From Flaccisagitta enflata (taxonomy: Eukaryota; Chaetognatha; Sagittoidea; Aphragmophora), in assembly GCA_965153355.1 (NCBI GenBank), contig OZ231128.1, forward strand, positions 12,462,001 through 12,526,000: a stretch of 64,000 bases of DNA, read 5' to 3'. Shown here piece after piece: positions 24,268-38,765 of the stretch (the first letter of the stretch is position 1; every line of letters starts with the position of its first letter). Both the position numbers and the translations under genes were made by a program. Under the pieces are notes generated by a model that saw nothing but the letters and a program-made list of their open reading frames with translations, did no database searches and was not told where the DNA came from.

Positions 24268-25027
24268 GACGGCGGTGGTGTCTTTGTCTGATGGTTGTGA
24301 TGTCTTTGTCTGATGGCGGTGGTGTCTTTGTCTGATGGCGGTGATGTCTTTGTCTGATGGCGGTGATGTCTTTGTCTGATGGCGGTGATGTCTTTGTCTG
24401 ATGGCGGTGATGTCTTTGTCTGATGGCGGTGGTGTCTTTGTCTGATGGCGGTGATGTCTTTGTCTGATGGCGGTGGTGTCTTTGTCTGATGGCGGTGATG
24501 TCTTTGTCTGATGGCGGTGATGTCTTTGTCTGATGGCGGTGATGTCTTTGTCTGATGGCGGTGGTGTCTTTGTCTGATGGCGGTGATGTCTTTGTCTGAT
24601 GGCGGTGATGTCTTTGTCTGATGGCGGTGGTGTCTTTGTCTGATGGCGGTGATGTCTTTGTCTGATGGCGGTGATGTCTTTGTCTGATGGCGGTGATGTC
24701 TTTGTCTGATGGCGGTGGTGTCTTTGTCTGATGGCTGTGATGTTCTTGTTCGATGGCGGTGGTGTCTTTTGTCTGACTGGTGATGTCTTTGTCTGATGGC
24801 GGTGATGTCTTTGTCTGATGGCGGTGGTGTCTTTGTCTGATGGCGGTGATGTCTTTGTCTGATGGCGGTGATGTCTTTGTCTGATGGCGGTGATGTCTTT
24901 GTCTGATGGCGGTGATGTCTTTGTCTGATGGCGGTGGTGTCTTTGTCTGATGGCGGTGATGTCTTTGTCTGATGGCGGTGGTGTCTTTGTCTGATGGCGG
25001 TGATGTCTTTGTCTGATGGCGGTGATG
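24268..25027. repeat. 22-bp minisatellite, ~34 copies
   Basis: Highly uniform array of GTCTTTGTCTGATGGCGG plus TGAT or TGGT. The unit is not a multiple of three and has no stop in any minus-strand frame, so it makes overlapping 268- and 285-residue open frames with a 22-residue period (PPSDKDITAIRQRHHRHQTK and so on). I regard these frames as by-products of the repeat. Confidence 0.95.
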
Positions 25028-26404
25028 CGCATTTCATGATTCTACTAAAATCAAACTCGTCAAGACTCTAGAGACACGCCAACATCGAAGTAACGTGGAA
25101 GACTAAGTCACTTTCAGTCTCTTTTTTGGCAAAATTCTGGATTCGCCGGGCCAAGGAAATACCCTTATAAGATGACATATAAAGTATCCTTTCTCAATTT
25201 CTTTTTTGAGAAAAGTGTCCCTAGGTGGTCAGGGACATCAGGTAGCACTGTGGTAACAAGTTATTTTCTTCAGTGTTGATATATCATTAGGATATAAGAC
25301 CTGAAAAAGGGCTGATTTGACCAATTTCTATATGTCCTATATAGGTCACACTGACTATAATCACTGTAAAATTTGAGAAAAAACATGATGTGATATGAAG
25401 AAATGGAACATTTTCATTGGTCCTGGTTATGGTTTTGAGGACTTGAAATTCTTCTGTTGACAGGTCCTTGTTCATAATGGAAAAATTTCAATTTCTTAAA
25501 TTTTTTTAAAAGTACTATTTTTGACAATTTTTGGGAAAAATTCCAATTGTTGATAAAAAAACATCATCTTTCTTTGATTTTATCAACTTTTTCTTTTATG
25601 CCCGTTTAGTAAAGACATATGAGAGTGTTCATGCCAAATTTCATGACTTTGCCATGTCTCAATCTAGAAATATAAAAATTTCCATGTGCTATAAGAAATG
25701 TGTCCACACCCTGTCACGCTTATGTCACGCTGAGATCCCTAGTATTGAGACCCATTATAAGAAACTAGGGAAGTTTGCACTGGGTATGGTCTGAAAGAGC
25801 ATCAAATTCCCAAGGCCTAACCTAAAATTTCAAGTCCCTCAGTCAAGGCAGCATTTCGATTTATGAGTATTTTTGTGATTCAATGTCTTTAGGTGTGGAC
25901 ACATTTCTTATAGCTGCCTCAATCTTTTTTATAGCTACGCATTGTTGAAGGCTTTAGGCTGTCAAAAAAAGAACAGGAGGTAAAAATCAACAATGGGATG
26001 GGCATCGGGAATACTTATTTTATCACTTCATACTAAATTCTCTAAAATTTCCTGATTGAATTTGAATTATTACTGTAAAATGCTGTTAAAATGCTGTAAA
26101 AACAGCATTTTTTACTGTTTTTTACAGTATTTCTCTTTGATATACTGCAGCATTGATTTACTTGTACTCAAAATAAGTGTAACTGGTCTAGGGACACTAT
26201 TTTGGAAAGAGTTGATCGTTAGATGTTGAAAATTAGTATCAGTATATGCTGTGAAATGCTGTAAAAACAGCAAAATTATAGGTATTTATGATGGTTTTTC
26301 TCAGATTCCGCTACAATCGCTCTATGATTTTGTAAAACGAAGTAAGTAGGCATCAGATATATTCAAGTAACAATTCCATCTTATTGCATTAACATTATGT
26401 ATGG
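25028..26404. other. No gene seen; small inverted repeats
   Basis: CTATAAGAAATGTGTCCACA (25689 on) and its complement TGTGGACACATTTCTTATAG (25894 on) are inverted about 200 bp apart, and ATGCTGTAAAAACAGCAT-type palindromes lie near 26090 and 26255. These suggest a decayed foldback element. No exon could be supported. Confidence 0.5.
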
Positions 26405-26665
26405 TCACAATAACGTTATGGACGGGTGGGCAGGGGTAGCCAACACCCATCAACACCCAACCCTTTCCAACAGAGACACCTGCTCAAAAAGGTTCTAAAA
26501 CGCTTGTTTTTCCGCTTTTCGACTCGGGCTCACGTTTGGACGGACAGACCAATGGACGGACCGACTGACCAACTAACCAACCAATAGAAGGACGGACCGA
26601 CAGACGGACCAATGGATGGACAGTTGGACAAAGCCTCTTAAAGAGTTGCGTGTCCGCAACTAAAA
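26405..26665 (+). mobile_element. Family A2 copy
   Basis: GGACGGGTGGGCAGGGG, CAACACCCATCAACACCC, TTTTTCCGCTTTTCGACTCG, a long GACGGACC tract and the tail hairpin AGTTGCG-TGTC-CGCAACT followed by AAAA. Confidence 0.8.
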
Positions 26666-26697
26666 ACGACTAAAAAAATAACTTTTCTTGTTCTTTT

Positions 26698-26850
26698 CAG
26701 TCGCGGACACGCGACTCTACACCTTGCCGTGTCGGTCCGTCGGTATGTCGGTCCGTCCTTCACATTTTTGAATTCTGGGCAGTTTTTGAATTACTGCTCC
26801 TGCCCAACCGTCCGCGACTGTCTTGCCGTGTATCCGGCCTTGTTTCTGTT
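26698..26850 (-). mobile_element. Family A copy in opposite orientation
   Basis: Read on the minus strand: AACAAGGCCGGATACACGGC, 5' motif AGTCGCGGACGG, then the hairpin AGTCGCG-TGTC-CGCGACT. It lies tail-to-tail with the copy at 26405-26665, only about 35 bp apart. Confidence 0.8.
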
Positions 26851-27400
26851 CAAGCCTAATGGAATAATGCTTCGAGCGAGATGACGATTGACGAACAACA
26901 GTATTTCAATGCGTCAATAGAGAATTAGAGTGAAAGTTGGACGGTTGTAGATTTGGTATGATGGAAATGATTAGACCCTTTTGTAAAACATTGGAAAATT
27001 GTATTCATCAGGTGATACAGAAATGAGACAAAGAGACACAAGAAAGTAGAGAGACGAAGGATGAGGGTGAGGATGACGATAAGCAGGAGAGGCTAAATAG
27101 AGAGAAAGGACTGATTAACCATAAGATAAATCAGGGGTATTCCAATGTTGTACGAAAACGTCTAATCATTTCCATTATGTCAATACATTGTTAATAAAGA
27201 AGCTTCAAATTTGTTTTTCGAAATATGGAAAATTTTCACCAACAATTTGAACCCGATTGTTCGCGCGGAGATCTGACATCATCCTTGAAATTTCCACCAA
27301 TGGTTTGAACTATGGCAAAGAAAAAAAGCGAACACTTTATTTTGCTAGTTTCTGCTTACTTATGGGCCTGAACCAATGAAAATCCATGACCGTTTTAAAG
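26851..27400. other. Decayed repeat DNA beside the duplication
   Basis: ATCTGACATCATCCTTGAA and GGCAAAGAAAAAAAGCGAAC near 27270-27330 are related to sequences inside the duplication (about 27880-27930), partly inverted. No gene supported. Confidence 0.4.
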
Positions 27401-28977
<1,577 letters not shown>

Positions 28978-29447
28978 CAGGGTGTATCACATCAAACAGG
29001 ACAAAAGAAAACGATGTATTTTTGCTTATAGAAGTGCAAAATCATTTCTGAAAACTGTTTCTAAAAGATAACTTCAGACGATTTTTAAATGATACAGACT
29101 TTTGCTAGTCATGGTTAATATACATCCTCAGCAAAAACTATGAAAAAATTGCTTTTTTAGCCAAAAATGCTAATTTCTATCCAAATTCAAGGTTTTTCCT
29201 TAGATTTTTCAAGTCATATTCACATATAGATGACAAAAAAAGGTCAGAAATGTTTATCAGTTACGCTAGGACACTGAAGATTGGGATTCTCTCATGACCT
29301 TGTCAAAATTGTATCATTCAATATTAGTTATTGAAATTTTTATCAATGCACATAAAACTTTTTTGTAATTAAACTTACAAAAAAGTCTCTGGACCTAACC
29401 AATATTGTACAATTTTCTCATTTTTTGCAGAGGTATGATTCTACCTC
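28978..29447 (+). other. Upstream region of the NACHT gene; half of a foldback terminus
   Basis: The first ~45 bp (ACAGGGTGTATCACATC, then AAAAGAAAACGATG) match the arm of the foldback at 12803, without the opposite arm. Just before the open frame, a pyrimidine-rich stretch ends CATTTTTTGCAG at 29430, a good splice acceptor. An in-frame TGA at 29436 then makes the ATG at 29448 the natural start. A 5' UTR intron is therefore plausible. Confidence 0.5.
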
Positions 29448-31459
29448 ATGTTTGATAAAGATAATGTTGATCCCTTTGATACTGTATTGATGGAAGAGCT
29501 AGGAGAAGAATCTTCAGAGATGAACAAAACATCAGCATCCACATCCACATCATCACTTTCATTTTCAGTGTCACAGGACACAAAGGAAAGAGAAAAGGAT
29601 GTTGCTCCAAACAAATCTGACCAAAAAAGGGGTTCTAGCGCATCAAAGGCTGAAGTGGAATTTCCAACTATTGGTGGGACGAATTCTGACTCAGATTCTG
29701 AGGCCCCATTGGAATCTGACTCAGACGCTAGTAGTATTTCTTCTGAGGGTGATAACTTTGTACAGATTCATTTCAATACAATGGGTGAGGTTATTGAAGC
29801 AAGCCTCAAACATGGGAGGCGATTGATCTTGATTGTTGCTGCCGGTGGGAGAGGCAAAACCACAGCTGCAAAAAAATTCATGCAGCAATGGGGAAAGGGC
29901 AAATACCTCCTAGATTGTTATGCCGTTCTCAGACTTGACATGAAACAAGTTGATTTCAACAAAAGCTTGTTTGAAAATGTGCTCATTCAGTATCAAGTAT
30001 TACTTGGTAAATACTGTGATGCAGAGTTGAAGGCCATTGAAGAGGCATTACGTACACATCAGGAGAGGTTGGTATGGATGCTAGATGGGATTGATGAAAG
30101 TCAATCACATTTTGAAGCAGAGAGATTTATCATTAACAGTCAACAACGCTTTTCCAAAAGCACCTTCATCATGCTCACTAGGGAAGAAGGAAAACCCATC
30201 ATTGGCACAACCATATCACAGGCCACAGAGTTCAGAATGAATGATCTAAACCATGATCAGTGCAATTTGTTCATTCAAAAGTTTCCGTTCAGTGGCAAAT
30301 TGGCTGAGCAGAAGCGTCAATTGCTCCTGAACTCATGGAAAGATAACGTCGCGATCAGAGCTGCTCTCCCTATCCCTATCAATGCCGCGATGATTTGTCG
30401 TCTTTTTGACGATGACACATTTGATGGAAATGTGAAGAGTGAGTCAGACATCATTGAAGCAGACATCATTGAAGCACTTTTTTCAGTCATTTTGAAGTCA
30501 ACAGAGATGAAGGATCTTGAAGTTTCGTTGGCCAAGCCTGGACTTGCCACAGATCTTCAGAAGCTTAATAAAAGAAGCAAGGCGTTGCAGTCAATGAGCT
30601 TGACCCGAGTGATGCGAGAGAAGAAAGACCTGTTGGTAAAATTTGGTCATGCCATATTTGTCTGTAATGGAAATTCATTTGTGGGTTTTCAAAATTTGGA
30701 TGAAGAAACGCTAAGGGCTGAGTTGACTGAAGCAGGTGTGTCAGATGATGATCAAAATTTTCTGCTTCGTCTCGACATCCTAGACCAGAAGCAAGATGGT
30801 CAAAGAGTACAAATTTGGTTCCACCATCGAAATATACGAGAATATACAATCTCAATTTTTGGCAGTCACTCAACGGTCCCAATTCCCACACAAGATGATC
30901 AGAAGAAGTTGAAAGAAGCTCATCTTTCAGTTTATCGGTGTATCATGGGGCAGCTTTGTAGCGGCGATGGCAACAGGGATGACCTCGGCAAGAGAATTGT
31001 CCAAGTCACAACACATTTTTTGCGTAGTTGCCAACGTGCCAGTGAATGGAGCATTGCTCAAATGAGCATTGCTCAAATATTTTGCGAGATCATTCAGTTT
31101 GATTGCAGAGTGCATCATGAGTCCTTTATTTTACATGATGTTTTATGTGAAGTCATAGGCGTCATCCAAAGCCTGAACATTCCATGCAATGCTAATTTGA
31201 TAAAAACATTGAAGTCAAAATACCTCAAATCTCATCTCAAGGATGGAATAATCACATGCACTACTTGCAAATCTCCGAAAAAGGCACAAAAGAGAGAGGC
31301 CGTAATTAAATTGCTTGATCATCAAAGTTCTCAGCAAAACTGGCCCGAGGTCAAGCCTTTCAAGTGTGGCCCATTTCTGGTTAAAGGAGAGGACTTCGTC
31401 CAGTTTTGCATTCCCACAGGCCTCATCAAGAAGCACATAGCAGCTAATTCGAAGATTGT

Positions 31460-31503
<44 letters not shown>

Positions 31504-31556
31504 CTCTCTCTCTCTCTCTCAAAGAAAGGGAGGCACTCAAATATCTAGTTCATTAA
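29448..31556 (+). CDS. NACHT-domain NTPase (NLR/STAND-like), intronless frame
   Basis: A 702-codon open frame. The first ~105 residues are Ser/Asp/Glu-rich and probably disordered. A NACHT module follows: Walker A AAGGRGKTT (residues 131-139), Walker B LVWMLDGIDE (208-217, the hhhhDGhDE form typical of NACHT), a FIMLTREEG sensor-like strand, LPIPINAAMICRLF in the position of the winged-helix part, and VQIWFHHRNIREY like the F-H-x-x-x-x-E-Y motif after NACHT domains. Such STAND ATPases act as cytosolic sensors that oligomerise on ligand binding; that role is inferred from family. A CxxC (CTTCKS) lies near residue 604. From about residue 672 the frame runs through a (CT)n tract (SLSLSL..), so the true C-terminus probably differs or is spliced. 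No leucine-rich or WD repeats follow; a Kelch exon does. Confidence 0.85.
31460..31520. repeat. (CT)n tract in the end of the NACHT frame
   Basis: CT run interrupted by one TTTT. It encodes only Ser-Leu alternation in the NACHT frame and could instead be intronic pyrimidine tract. Confidence 0.9.
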
Positions 31557-31637
31557 GAAAATTGTGGTTTTACATTCTTTGACTTCCAGCTTCTAACAAT
31601 CCTTATTTCTTTTCTTGGAATTTTCCATTGATCTCAG

Positions 31638-32653
31638 ATTTGGTCTCGTCACCGATTCCTCTGCAGTTCTACAAGACAGATTCGGCGTCGGGATTCCAGA
31701 AAGGAGATCAGATGATGGCCGAATGCATCGGTAATAAAGTTATCGCGTGGGGCGGCTATGACGAGGATGGATTCCCTAGGAATCCAAATTTGATCCATAT
31801 TTACAACGTCGATGAGAAATCTTGGATCGAGGTCCGCGCCAAGGGAGAGATTCATCCCGGATCCATCAGACCCGCCAGCGTTGTCGATGACGACCATGTT
31901 ATTCTTTTTGGCGGTTGGTGCGGCAGGTCAGGTCACACCAATAGGATTTCGAGTCTTTCTTTAGGCGGCGAATTCCGCCGAGTTGAGATCAGAGGAGATT
32001 TGCCTAGGCCACGTGAAGGGTCAGTTGGATGGAAACACGAAGACGATTTGTACTTTGGATTCGGGTTAAGTTTTAACGACCGTGAAGAGAAATACTTGGA
32101 AGGCGGAGATTGGACGGATTTTGGCCAAACAAATCAGATTATGAAATTCAATCTGAAAACCAAATCTTTTTCATCGTTGGTCTCAAAAGGACCAGCGCCG
32201 AAGCCTCGCTTGGACTACGGGTGTGCCAAACTAGGAACGCAAGTTTACATTCATGGAGGAAGAGGAGGGTCCGGCTTACTGAGGGATTTCTACATGCTCG
32301 ATCTACAAACAAATACGTGGACAGAATTGAAAGGGTTTGGCCCCTCACAAACAGTCGCATATCACACTCTCACGTTTGTCAGTCATAAGCAAATCATGTT
32401 GTTGGGAGGTGCAGAGGATTATCGGAGCAAAGGCGCCTCCGATTTGGTGATGCTTTACAACACGGCAACTTCCACTTGGATGGAAAGTCAGCGACTTCCG
32501 CCGGATTTTTACGGAAAAGGAGCAGGATTGAGTTCTCACAAAGCAGTTGCAGTGAAAAAAGGAAATCGAGTTTCCAAAGTCATTTGTCTGGGAGGATATG
32601 TAGGGGAAAAAGAATATTCCTCTAATCTCCTCGAGTTTCAAATCAATAGTTGA
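31638..32653 (+). CDS. Kelch-repeat beta-propeller protein (KLHDC-like), large 3' exon
   Basis: About 338 residues forming a Kelch propeller: blades marked by VIAWGGYD, VILFGGWCG, VYIHGGRGG, IMLLGGAED and VICLGGYVG, each preceded or followed by the expected W (KSWIEV, NTWTEL, STWMES). Layout and wording resemble KLHDC2/KLHDC1-type proteins (IxNKVIAWGGY.. near the start, a long inserted loop in blade 3), which in vertebrates are substrate receptors of CUL2 ubiquitin ligases; I infer only the fold. There is no good ATG at the start. The frame follows a splice acceptor TTGATCTCAG at 31637, so an upstream exon must supply the start (phase 1). The nearest upstream coding DNA is the NACHT frame, but no strong phase-1 donor is visible in it. 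The stop is TGA at 32651. ATTAAA lies about 315 bp downstream. Confidence 0.88.
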
Positions 32654-32967
32654 AATTGCAAAGGCAGCGTAATCAAACTTTCCCAGAAAGCTCCTTAACT
32701 TTTTTTTTCCAATTTTCTTTATTTTTTTCATGCAAATTCATTTTCAATTACTTTTTTGTTTCATTGGCGCTATTCGCGAGTTTGTGATGACAATGTTTCG
32801 ATGATGGTCATAATTGTTCGAAATGATTATTGTTCATCAGGATATTTCTATGAATGTATTTTCAAAGTCGGTGCCCATGTTTTACTTTCAATTCTTTTTT
32901 TGATCTCAGGTCATTATTTCACTTTCGACATTTTGCATGAAAAAAAGTTTGAAGTGACGTTGTGGAA

Positions 32968-32973
32968 TTAAAA
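32968..32973 (+). promoter_or_regulatory. Possible polyadenylation signal
   Basis: ATTAAA, the common variant of AATAAA, about 315 bp after the Kelch stop codon and just before an A-rich repeat. Weak evidence on its own in AT-rich DNA. Confidence 0.3.
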
Positions 32974-32984
32974 GAAAAATCCTC

Positions 32985-33122
32985 AACAAAAACAACACCA
33001 ATAACAACAACAAAAACAACAACAACAACAACAAAAACAACAACAACAACAACAACAACAACTAAAATAAACAAATAAATAACAAATAAACTCTATCAAA
33101 TGAAATAAGATAAAAAAAACAA

Positions 33123-33155
<33 letters not shown>

Positions 33156-33590
33156 AACACAATAATAACAATAAATGATAATGATAATGACAATGAGCAA
33201 CAACAACAAATAACAAAACAACAACAACAACAATAACAATAATAACAACAACAATAACAACAACAACAACAACAACAACAACAATAAATAAATAATAAAA
33301 CACAACAATAAATAAACAATAACAACAAAAATCACAACAATAAGAACAACAACAATAACAATAATGATGACAATAATAAACAACAATAATAATAATAATA
33401 ACAATATTAATAATAATAACAACAATAATAACAATAATAACAACAACAACAACAATAATAAATAATAATAATAAAATAAAAACAATAACAACAACAAAAC
33501 AACAATAAACAATAATAATAACAAATAACAACAACAACAACAACAACAATAAATTCAAACAACAACAACAACAACAACAAGAATACATCG
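32985..33590. repeat. (AAC)n/(AAT)n compound repeat, ~600 bp
   Basis: Mixed ACAACA, AATAAT, AAATAAAT and ATGATA units. Minus-strand frames of Leu/Val/Ile/Cys are repeat artefacts. Confidence 0.92.
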
Positions 33591-33721
33591 TCATACGTCA
33601 GATTACGAAGAAAAAGCATGGGAAAAACTTTCAACTCTCTTGCTACTGGCAGCCGGCAGGCTGCTAGTAGACTCAAATGAACAAGGAACGGGGAAATCTC
33701 AAAATCATTGCGTCTAATTTT

Positions 33722-33830
33722 CTAGATGCATCATCGCATCTCTGATCTCTATACGAGGGTCTGTCCGTCTGTCCGTCGGTCGGTCGGTCCGACCGTTAGC
33801 ACGTCTGTCTTTCCGTTACACTTTCAAAGA
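33722..33830 (-). mobile_element. Family A fragment, inverted
   Basis: AGATGCATCATCGCATCTCT (hairpin complement), CTATACGAGGGTCTGTCC, then GTCCGTCGGTCGGTCGGTCC. Confidence 0.6.
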
Positions 33831-35150
33831 AGATTTTATGAGTTAATACCTCGTCATTTGTTATTTTGGATGTTCCTAAGACACAGAATAACTTGGGGCG
33901 GAATTTCTCATTCATGCATAAGTAAGAAATTTTTCATGATTGCTGATTTTTTCTAAAAAAAATTGATAAGGGCCTTTCTACATCTTAGGTTAAGACATAT
34001 TTTGCATATTGGCAAGCTCAATTGCCCCTACAACTTTCAGAAAATAATTTTTTCTTAATTTTCTATAATTTTGAATGTTCTAGCTTTAGTTGAACATTAA
34101 TCAAAAAATATCAATTTACAGTTATTCATCAAAAATTGATAAGAAAAGGAAAATATATCCCTTGATCTAGCCATCGGTGAAATCTGCAGGTCTTTATCTG
34201 CTTTCATTAAAGTTTGTCATTCTTTTAAAAATAAGAGACATTGAGATCAGAATTTTTCAATTTTGTCACCTGACTTGTGTCCACTGAAAATAACAAATTT
34301 GCATAGGGAATCCAAAATTACAAAAACTAAGAACATGACTCTTGTAAATTAGTATATCTAAAGTCGTATGTTTTAGAAAATGCAAATTTTTGACTCATTT
34401 CAAGATTGTCTTATTTCTTTTTTTATCTCACATGTTTGCCCTATTTTTGCACGGAATTATATTTCAGAGGATGATTACGATTGTTCTAGTGATAATAGAT
34501 TTGGCTATTTGTTTGCTGTTTATACCATTTGCTTGCTGAAAAAAACCATTTGTTGCATTTGAGAGAATATTGATTATAAACTACAAAAAATGGACTCAGA
34601 AGTGCATGAATAAAGAATTCGATACGATTGTGCAGCATGTCCTAAATGAACTTTCACGGTATCTGTATTTGATATAGACAAGGTTTTTTTCTGCCCACTC
34701 CATTCTACCAACTGATTAGCAAACTCCCATCGGGCATCGCATAAGGAAGACTTTGCCGCAGATGAAAACCAGGCTCACTGTACAATAGGGGTGGGGGAAA
34801 TGCACTTTAGTCAACAGATCAACATGCAGGTGAAGGAAATGTTATAACATGATAAGAATAGATAGTATGCCAAGTTTCAGGGCCTTTGGAACAGTTTTAG
34901 CCTAGCCCTCCACCCCCCTCCTGTCCCATTATAAAAGATAGGAAACTTTTGAGGCCAAAATCATTCCTATACATTTTCTGTACAAAGACCCCCAGTCACG
35001 GACAATAGTGTGACAATCACTCACTCACCGCCTTAAGTGTAGGAAATAGAATGGATTTGGGCATTACTACATCATTAATCAATCTAGATCTCTTAATGAG
35101 ATGTTTTCTAACACAACAAGCCCAACAGGCCAACAGTCGCGTGCTAAGTT
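33831..35150. other. Unannotated DNA, ~1.3 kb
   Basis: AT-rich, without motifs, splice-bounded frames or clear repeats, apart from the onset of the ACATACTTACATAC array at its end. Confidence 0.4.
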
Positions 35151-35154
35151 ACAC

Positions 35155-35431
35155 AAAACTACACAACTTCATACTACACACAACTACATAACTTCATACT
35201 ACATACTTAACATACTTCATACTTACTACATACTTACATACTACATACTTACATAATTACATACTTACCTTATTACATACTTTCATATTTACATACTTAC
35301 ATACATACATACATACTTACATATTTACTTACATACATACTACATACATACTTACATACATACTTACTTACATGCAAACTTACATACATACTTACATACT
35401 TACATACTTACTTACATACTTACTTACTTAC

Positions 35432-35462
<31 letters not shown>

Positions 35463-36265
35463 CATACATACATACATACATACATACATACATACATACA
35501 TACATACTTACTTACATACTTACATACATACATCCTTACATACTTACATACATACTTACATACTTACTTACATACTTACATACTTACATACATACTTACA
35601 TACTTACTTACATACTTACTTACATACTTACATACTTACCTACATACTCACATACTTACATACTTATGTACTTACATACATACTTACTAACTTACATATT
35701 TACATACTTACATACTTACCTACATACTCACTGCTTACATACTTACATACTTACATACTTACATACTTACATTCTTACATACATACATACTTACATACTT
35801 ACATACTTACATACATACTTACATACTTACCTACATACTCACATACTCACATACTTACATACTTACATGCTTACTTACTTACATACTTACATACTTACTT
35901 ACATACTTACATATTTACATACTTACATACATACTTAAATACTTACATACTTACTTACATACTTACTTACATACTTACATACTTACATACTTACATACTT
36001 ACTTACATACTTACCTACATACTTACGTACTTACATACTTACATACTTACATACATTAAAAATGTTAAAAATGTTAAAAATGTAAAAAATAATAATAATG
36101 TACACAACTTCATACTACACACAACTACATAACTTCATACTACATACTTAATATACTACATACTTACTTACTACATACTTACTTACTACATACTTTCATA
36201 CTACATACTTACATACTTACATACTTACATACTTACCTAATTACATACTTACATATTTACATACT
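35155..36265. repeat. (ACAT ACTT)n-type array, ~1.1 kb
   Basis: Mixture of TACA and TACT tetranucleotides (ACATACTTACATACTTAC), broken at about 36057-36100 by AAAATGTTAAAAATG units. The opening block CTACACAACTTCATACTACA recurs at about 36102, so part of the array is duplicated. The YIHTYILTYL frame is an artefact. Confidence 0.92.
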
Positions 36266-36289
36266 TAAGCCGCTGACTCGGCGAGCGGC

Positions 36290-36646
36290 TCCGCCGCCGC
36301 CTAAAATATTTTGAAATGCAAAAAAATACCTTTAGGTACCCTAAAGTAACCTTCTGTACCCTAAAATAACCTTCAGTACCCTAATCTACATTCATTTTTT
36401 TAATACCTTAAAAACCCTTAAGTACCCTTATGTGCCCTAAAGTACCCTAAAGTACCCAAAAGTACCCAAGTACCTTAAGTACCTAGAATAACTTAAGTAC
36501 CCTAATGTACCCTAAAGTACCCTGAAATACCCTAGAGTACCTTAAATGACCCTAAATAACCTTAAAAAGTCATAATTTCAAAAATGTGACGGACCGACCG
36601 ACCTACCGACCGACACGGCAAGGTGTAGAGTCGCGTGCACGCGACT
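36290..36646 (+). mobile_element. Family A copy with (ACCCTAAAGT)-type internal array
   Basis: The middle holds about 25 degenerate copies of TACCCTAAAG-type units (36340-36570). It is followed by GACGGACCGACCGACC, ACGGCAAGGTGTAG and the tail hairpin AGTCGCGTGCACGCGACT. The 5' end is unclear; it may be GCCGCTGACTCGGCGAGCGG at 36269. Confidence 0.7.
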
Positions 36647-36647
36647 A

Positions 36648-36857
36648 ACAAGGACGGTTACAAAGCAAATAATTAGTCGCTTGCGGGTAGGCAGGAGCAG
36701 TAATGCGGGTGGGCAGGGGAATTATGGGGCAGGGCGGGGGTTGTGATGTGGTTAAGCAGGGGTAGTATACGCAGAAATCACTATTTGGTTCGATTTTGAG
36801 CAAGGGTAACGGACGGACAAACTCTCTTATAAAGTCGCTTTGCCAGCGATTAAAAAT
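36648..36857 (+). mobile_element. Family A copy (AGTCGCTT subfamily)
   Basis: AACAAGGACGGTTACAAAGC, 5' motif AGTCGCTTGCGGGTAGGC, several GGGCAGGGG segments, a short GGACGGACAAAC tract and the tail AGTCGCT-TTGCC-AGCGATT followed by AAAA. The T in the sixth or seventh stem position is shared by the 5' motif and the tail of this copy alone. Confidence 0.75.
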
Positions 36858-36907
36858 CGGCAGAAAATTTATGCTGCTCTGATTTGTATGTTCTATTACC
36901 TACTGAC

Positions 36908-36995
36908 ATTATTTAGTCAGTGAGGGTTCACAAGGCCCTCTTCCATTTGTTTCAGTTTGGGTATAGTGAGGGATATTGTTCCACTTTTCATAGTT
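36908..36995. repeat. Dispersed repeat, copy 3
   Basis: Second half of the repeat seen at 1531 and 1834 (GTCAGTGAGGGTTCACAAGG to ATATTGTTCCACTTTTCAT). Confidence 0.8.
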
Positions 36996-37092
36996 ACGTT
37001 GTCCTACTTTCATAACAATGAAATATAACAAGGGGATTGCTTAGGTCAATCAACATAAAATGTTTTGAGCCTAAAATGCTTCTAAAGAAGAA

Positions 37093-37257
37093 ACAAGGCC
37101 GGATACACGGCCAATACCAGTTGCGGACGGGTGCACAGGGGCGGAAATGCGCGTTTTCACACTTTCCAACTTGATCACCACGGACTGACGGACGGACCGA
37201 CGGACGGACCGACGGACGGACCGACGGACGGACAAAGCCTGACGTGTCCGCAGCTAA
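37093..37257 (+). mobile_element. Family A copy ending in a microsatellite
   Basis: AACAAGGCCGGATACACGGC, 5' motif AGTTGCGGACGGG, GCGCGTTTTCACACTTTCC, (GACGGACC)n, and tail GTGTCCGCAGCTAAAAAG that runs directly into (AAAAG)n. The A-rich tail probably seeded the array. Confidence 0.8.
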
Positions 37258-37342
37258 AAAGAAAAGAAAAGAAAAGAAAAGAAAAGAAAAGAAAAGAAAA
37301 GAAAAGAAAAGAAAAGAAAAGAAAAGAAAAGAAAAAAAACGA

Positions 37343-37417
<75 letters not shown>

Positions 37418-37431
37418 GAAGAAAGAGAGTG

Positions 37432-37518
<87 letters not shown>

Positions 37519-37550
37519 AGGAAAGAAAGAAAGAAAGAAAGAAAGAAAGC
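37254..37550. repeat. (AAAAG)n then (GAAA)n microsatellite
   Basis: AAAAG pentanucleotides to about 37337, then about 200 bp of GAAA with a GGAAGAAAGAGAGTGAG interruption. Confidence 0.95.
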
Positions 37551-37849
37551 GATAAGCAGAAAATCAGGTCAAAGCCCATCTGGGATCTCCGGAGACAAAA
37601 GAGTTAAGGCGGAAATGATGGTCATGATAAGAAATTAGATTGAAGACGGTGGCAAGTGTGGGAACAATGACCTGGAACTGGAGACGCACACGCACTCGCA
37701 CGCATGCTGGAGACACACGCACGTCGGAAACGCGCACATCATGATTCGATGTGTGAATCACGTGTTTGTGGAGTGCCGAGGAGATAATTGTCATCTCTCG
37801 TCCTTTATTTTCAGTTTTATCTTAGTATTTTGTTTGTTTATTCATTCAT

Positions 37850-38765
<916 letters not shown>

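Noticed and set aside
24268-25027. CRISPR-like regular repeat
   Set aside because: There are no unique spacers between units, and the context is eukaryotic.
24180-25037. 285-residue minus-strand protein with a regular 22-residue period
   Set aside because: The period equals the DNA repeat unit, several frames are open, and there are no splice or start features.
35372-35938. YIHTYILTYL protein
   Set aside because: Tetranucleotide array translation only.
36340-36570. Telomere-like CCCTAA repeats
   Set aside because: The units are TACCCTAAAG with variable length inside a family A element, not a regular telomeric hexamer or pentamer.
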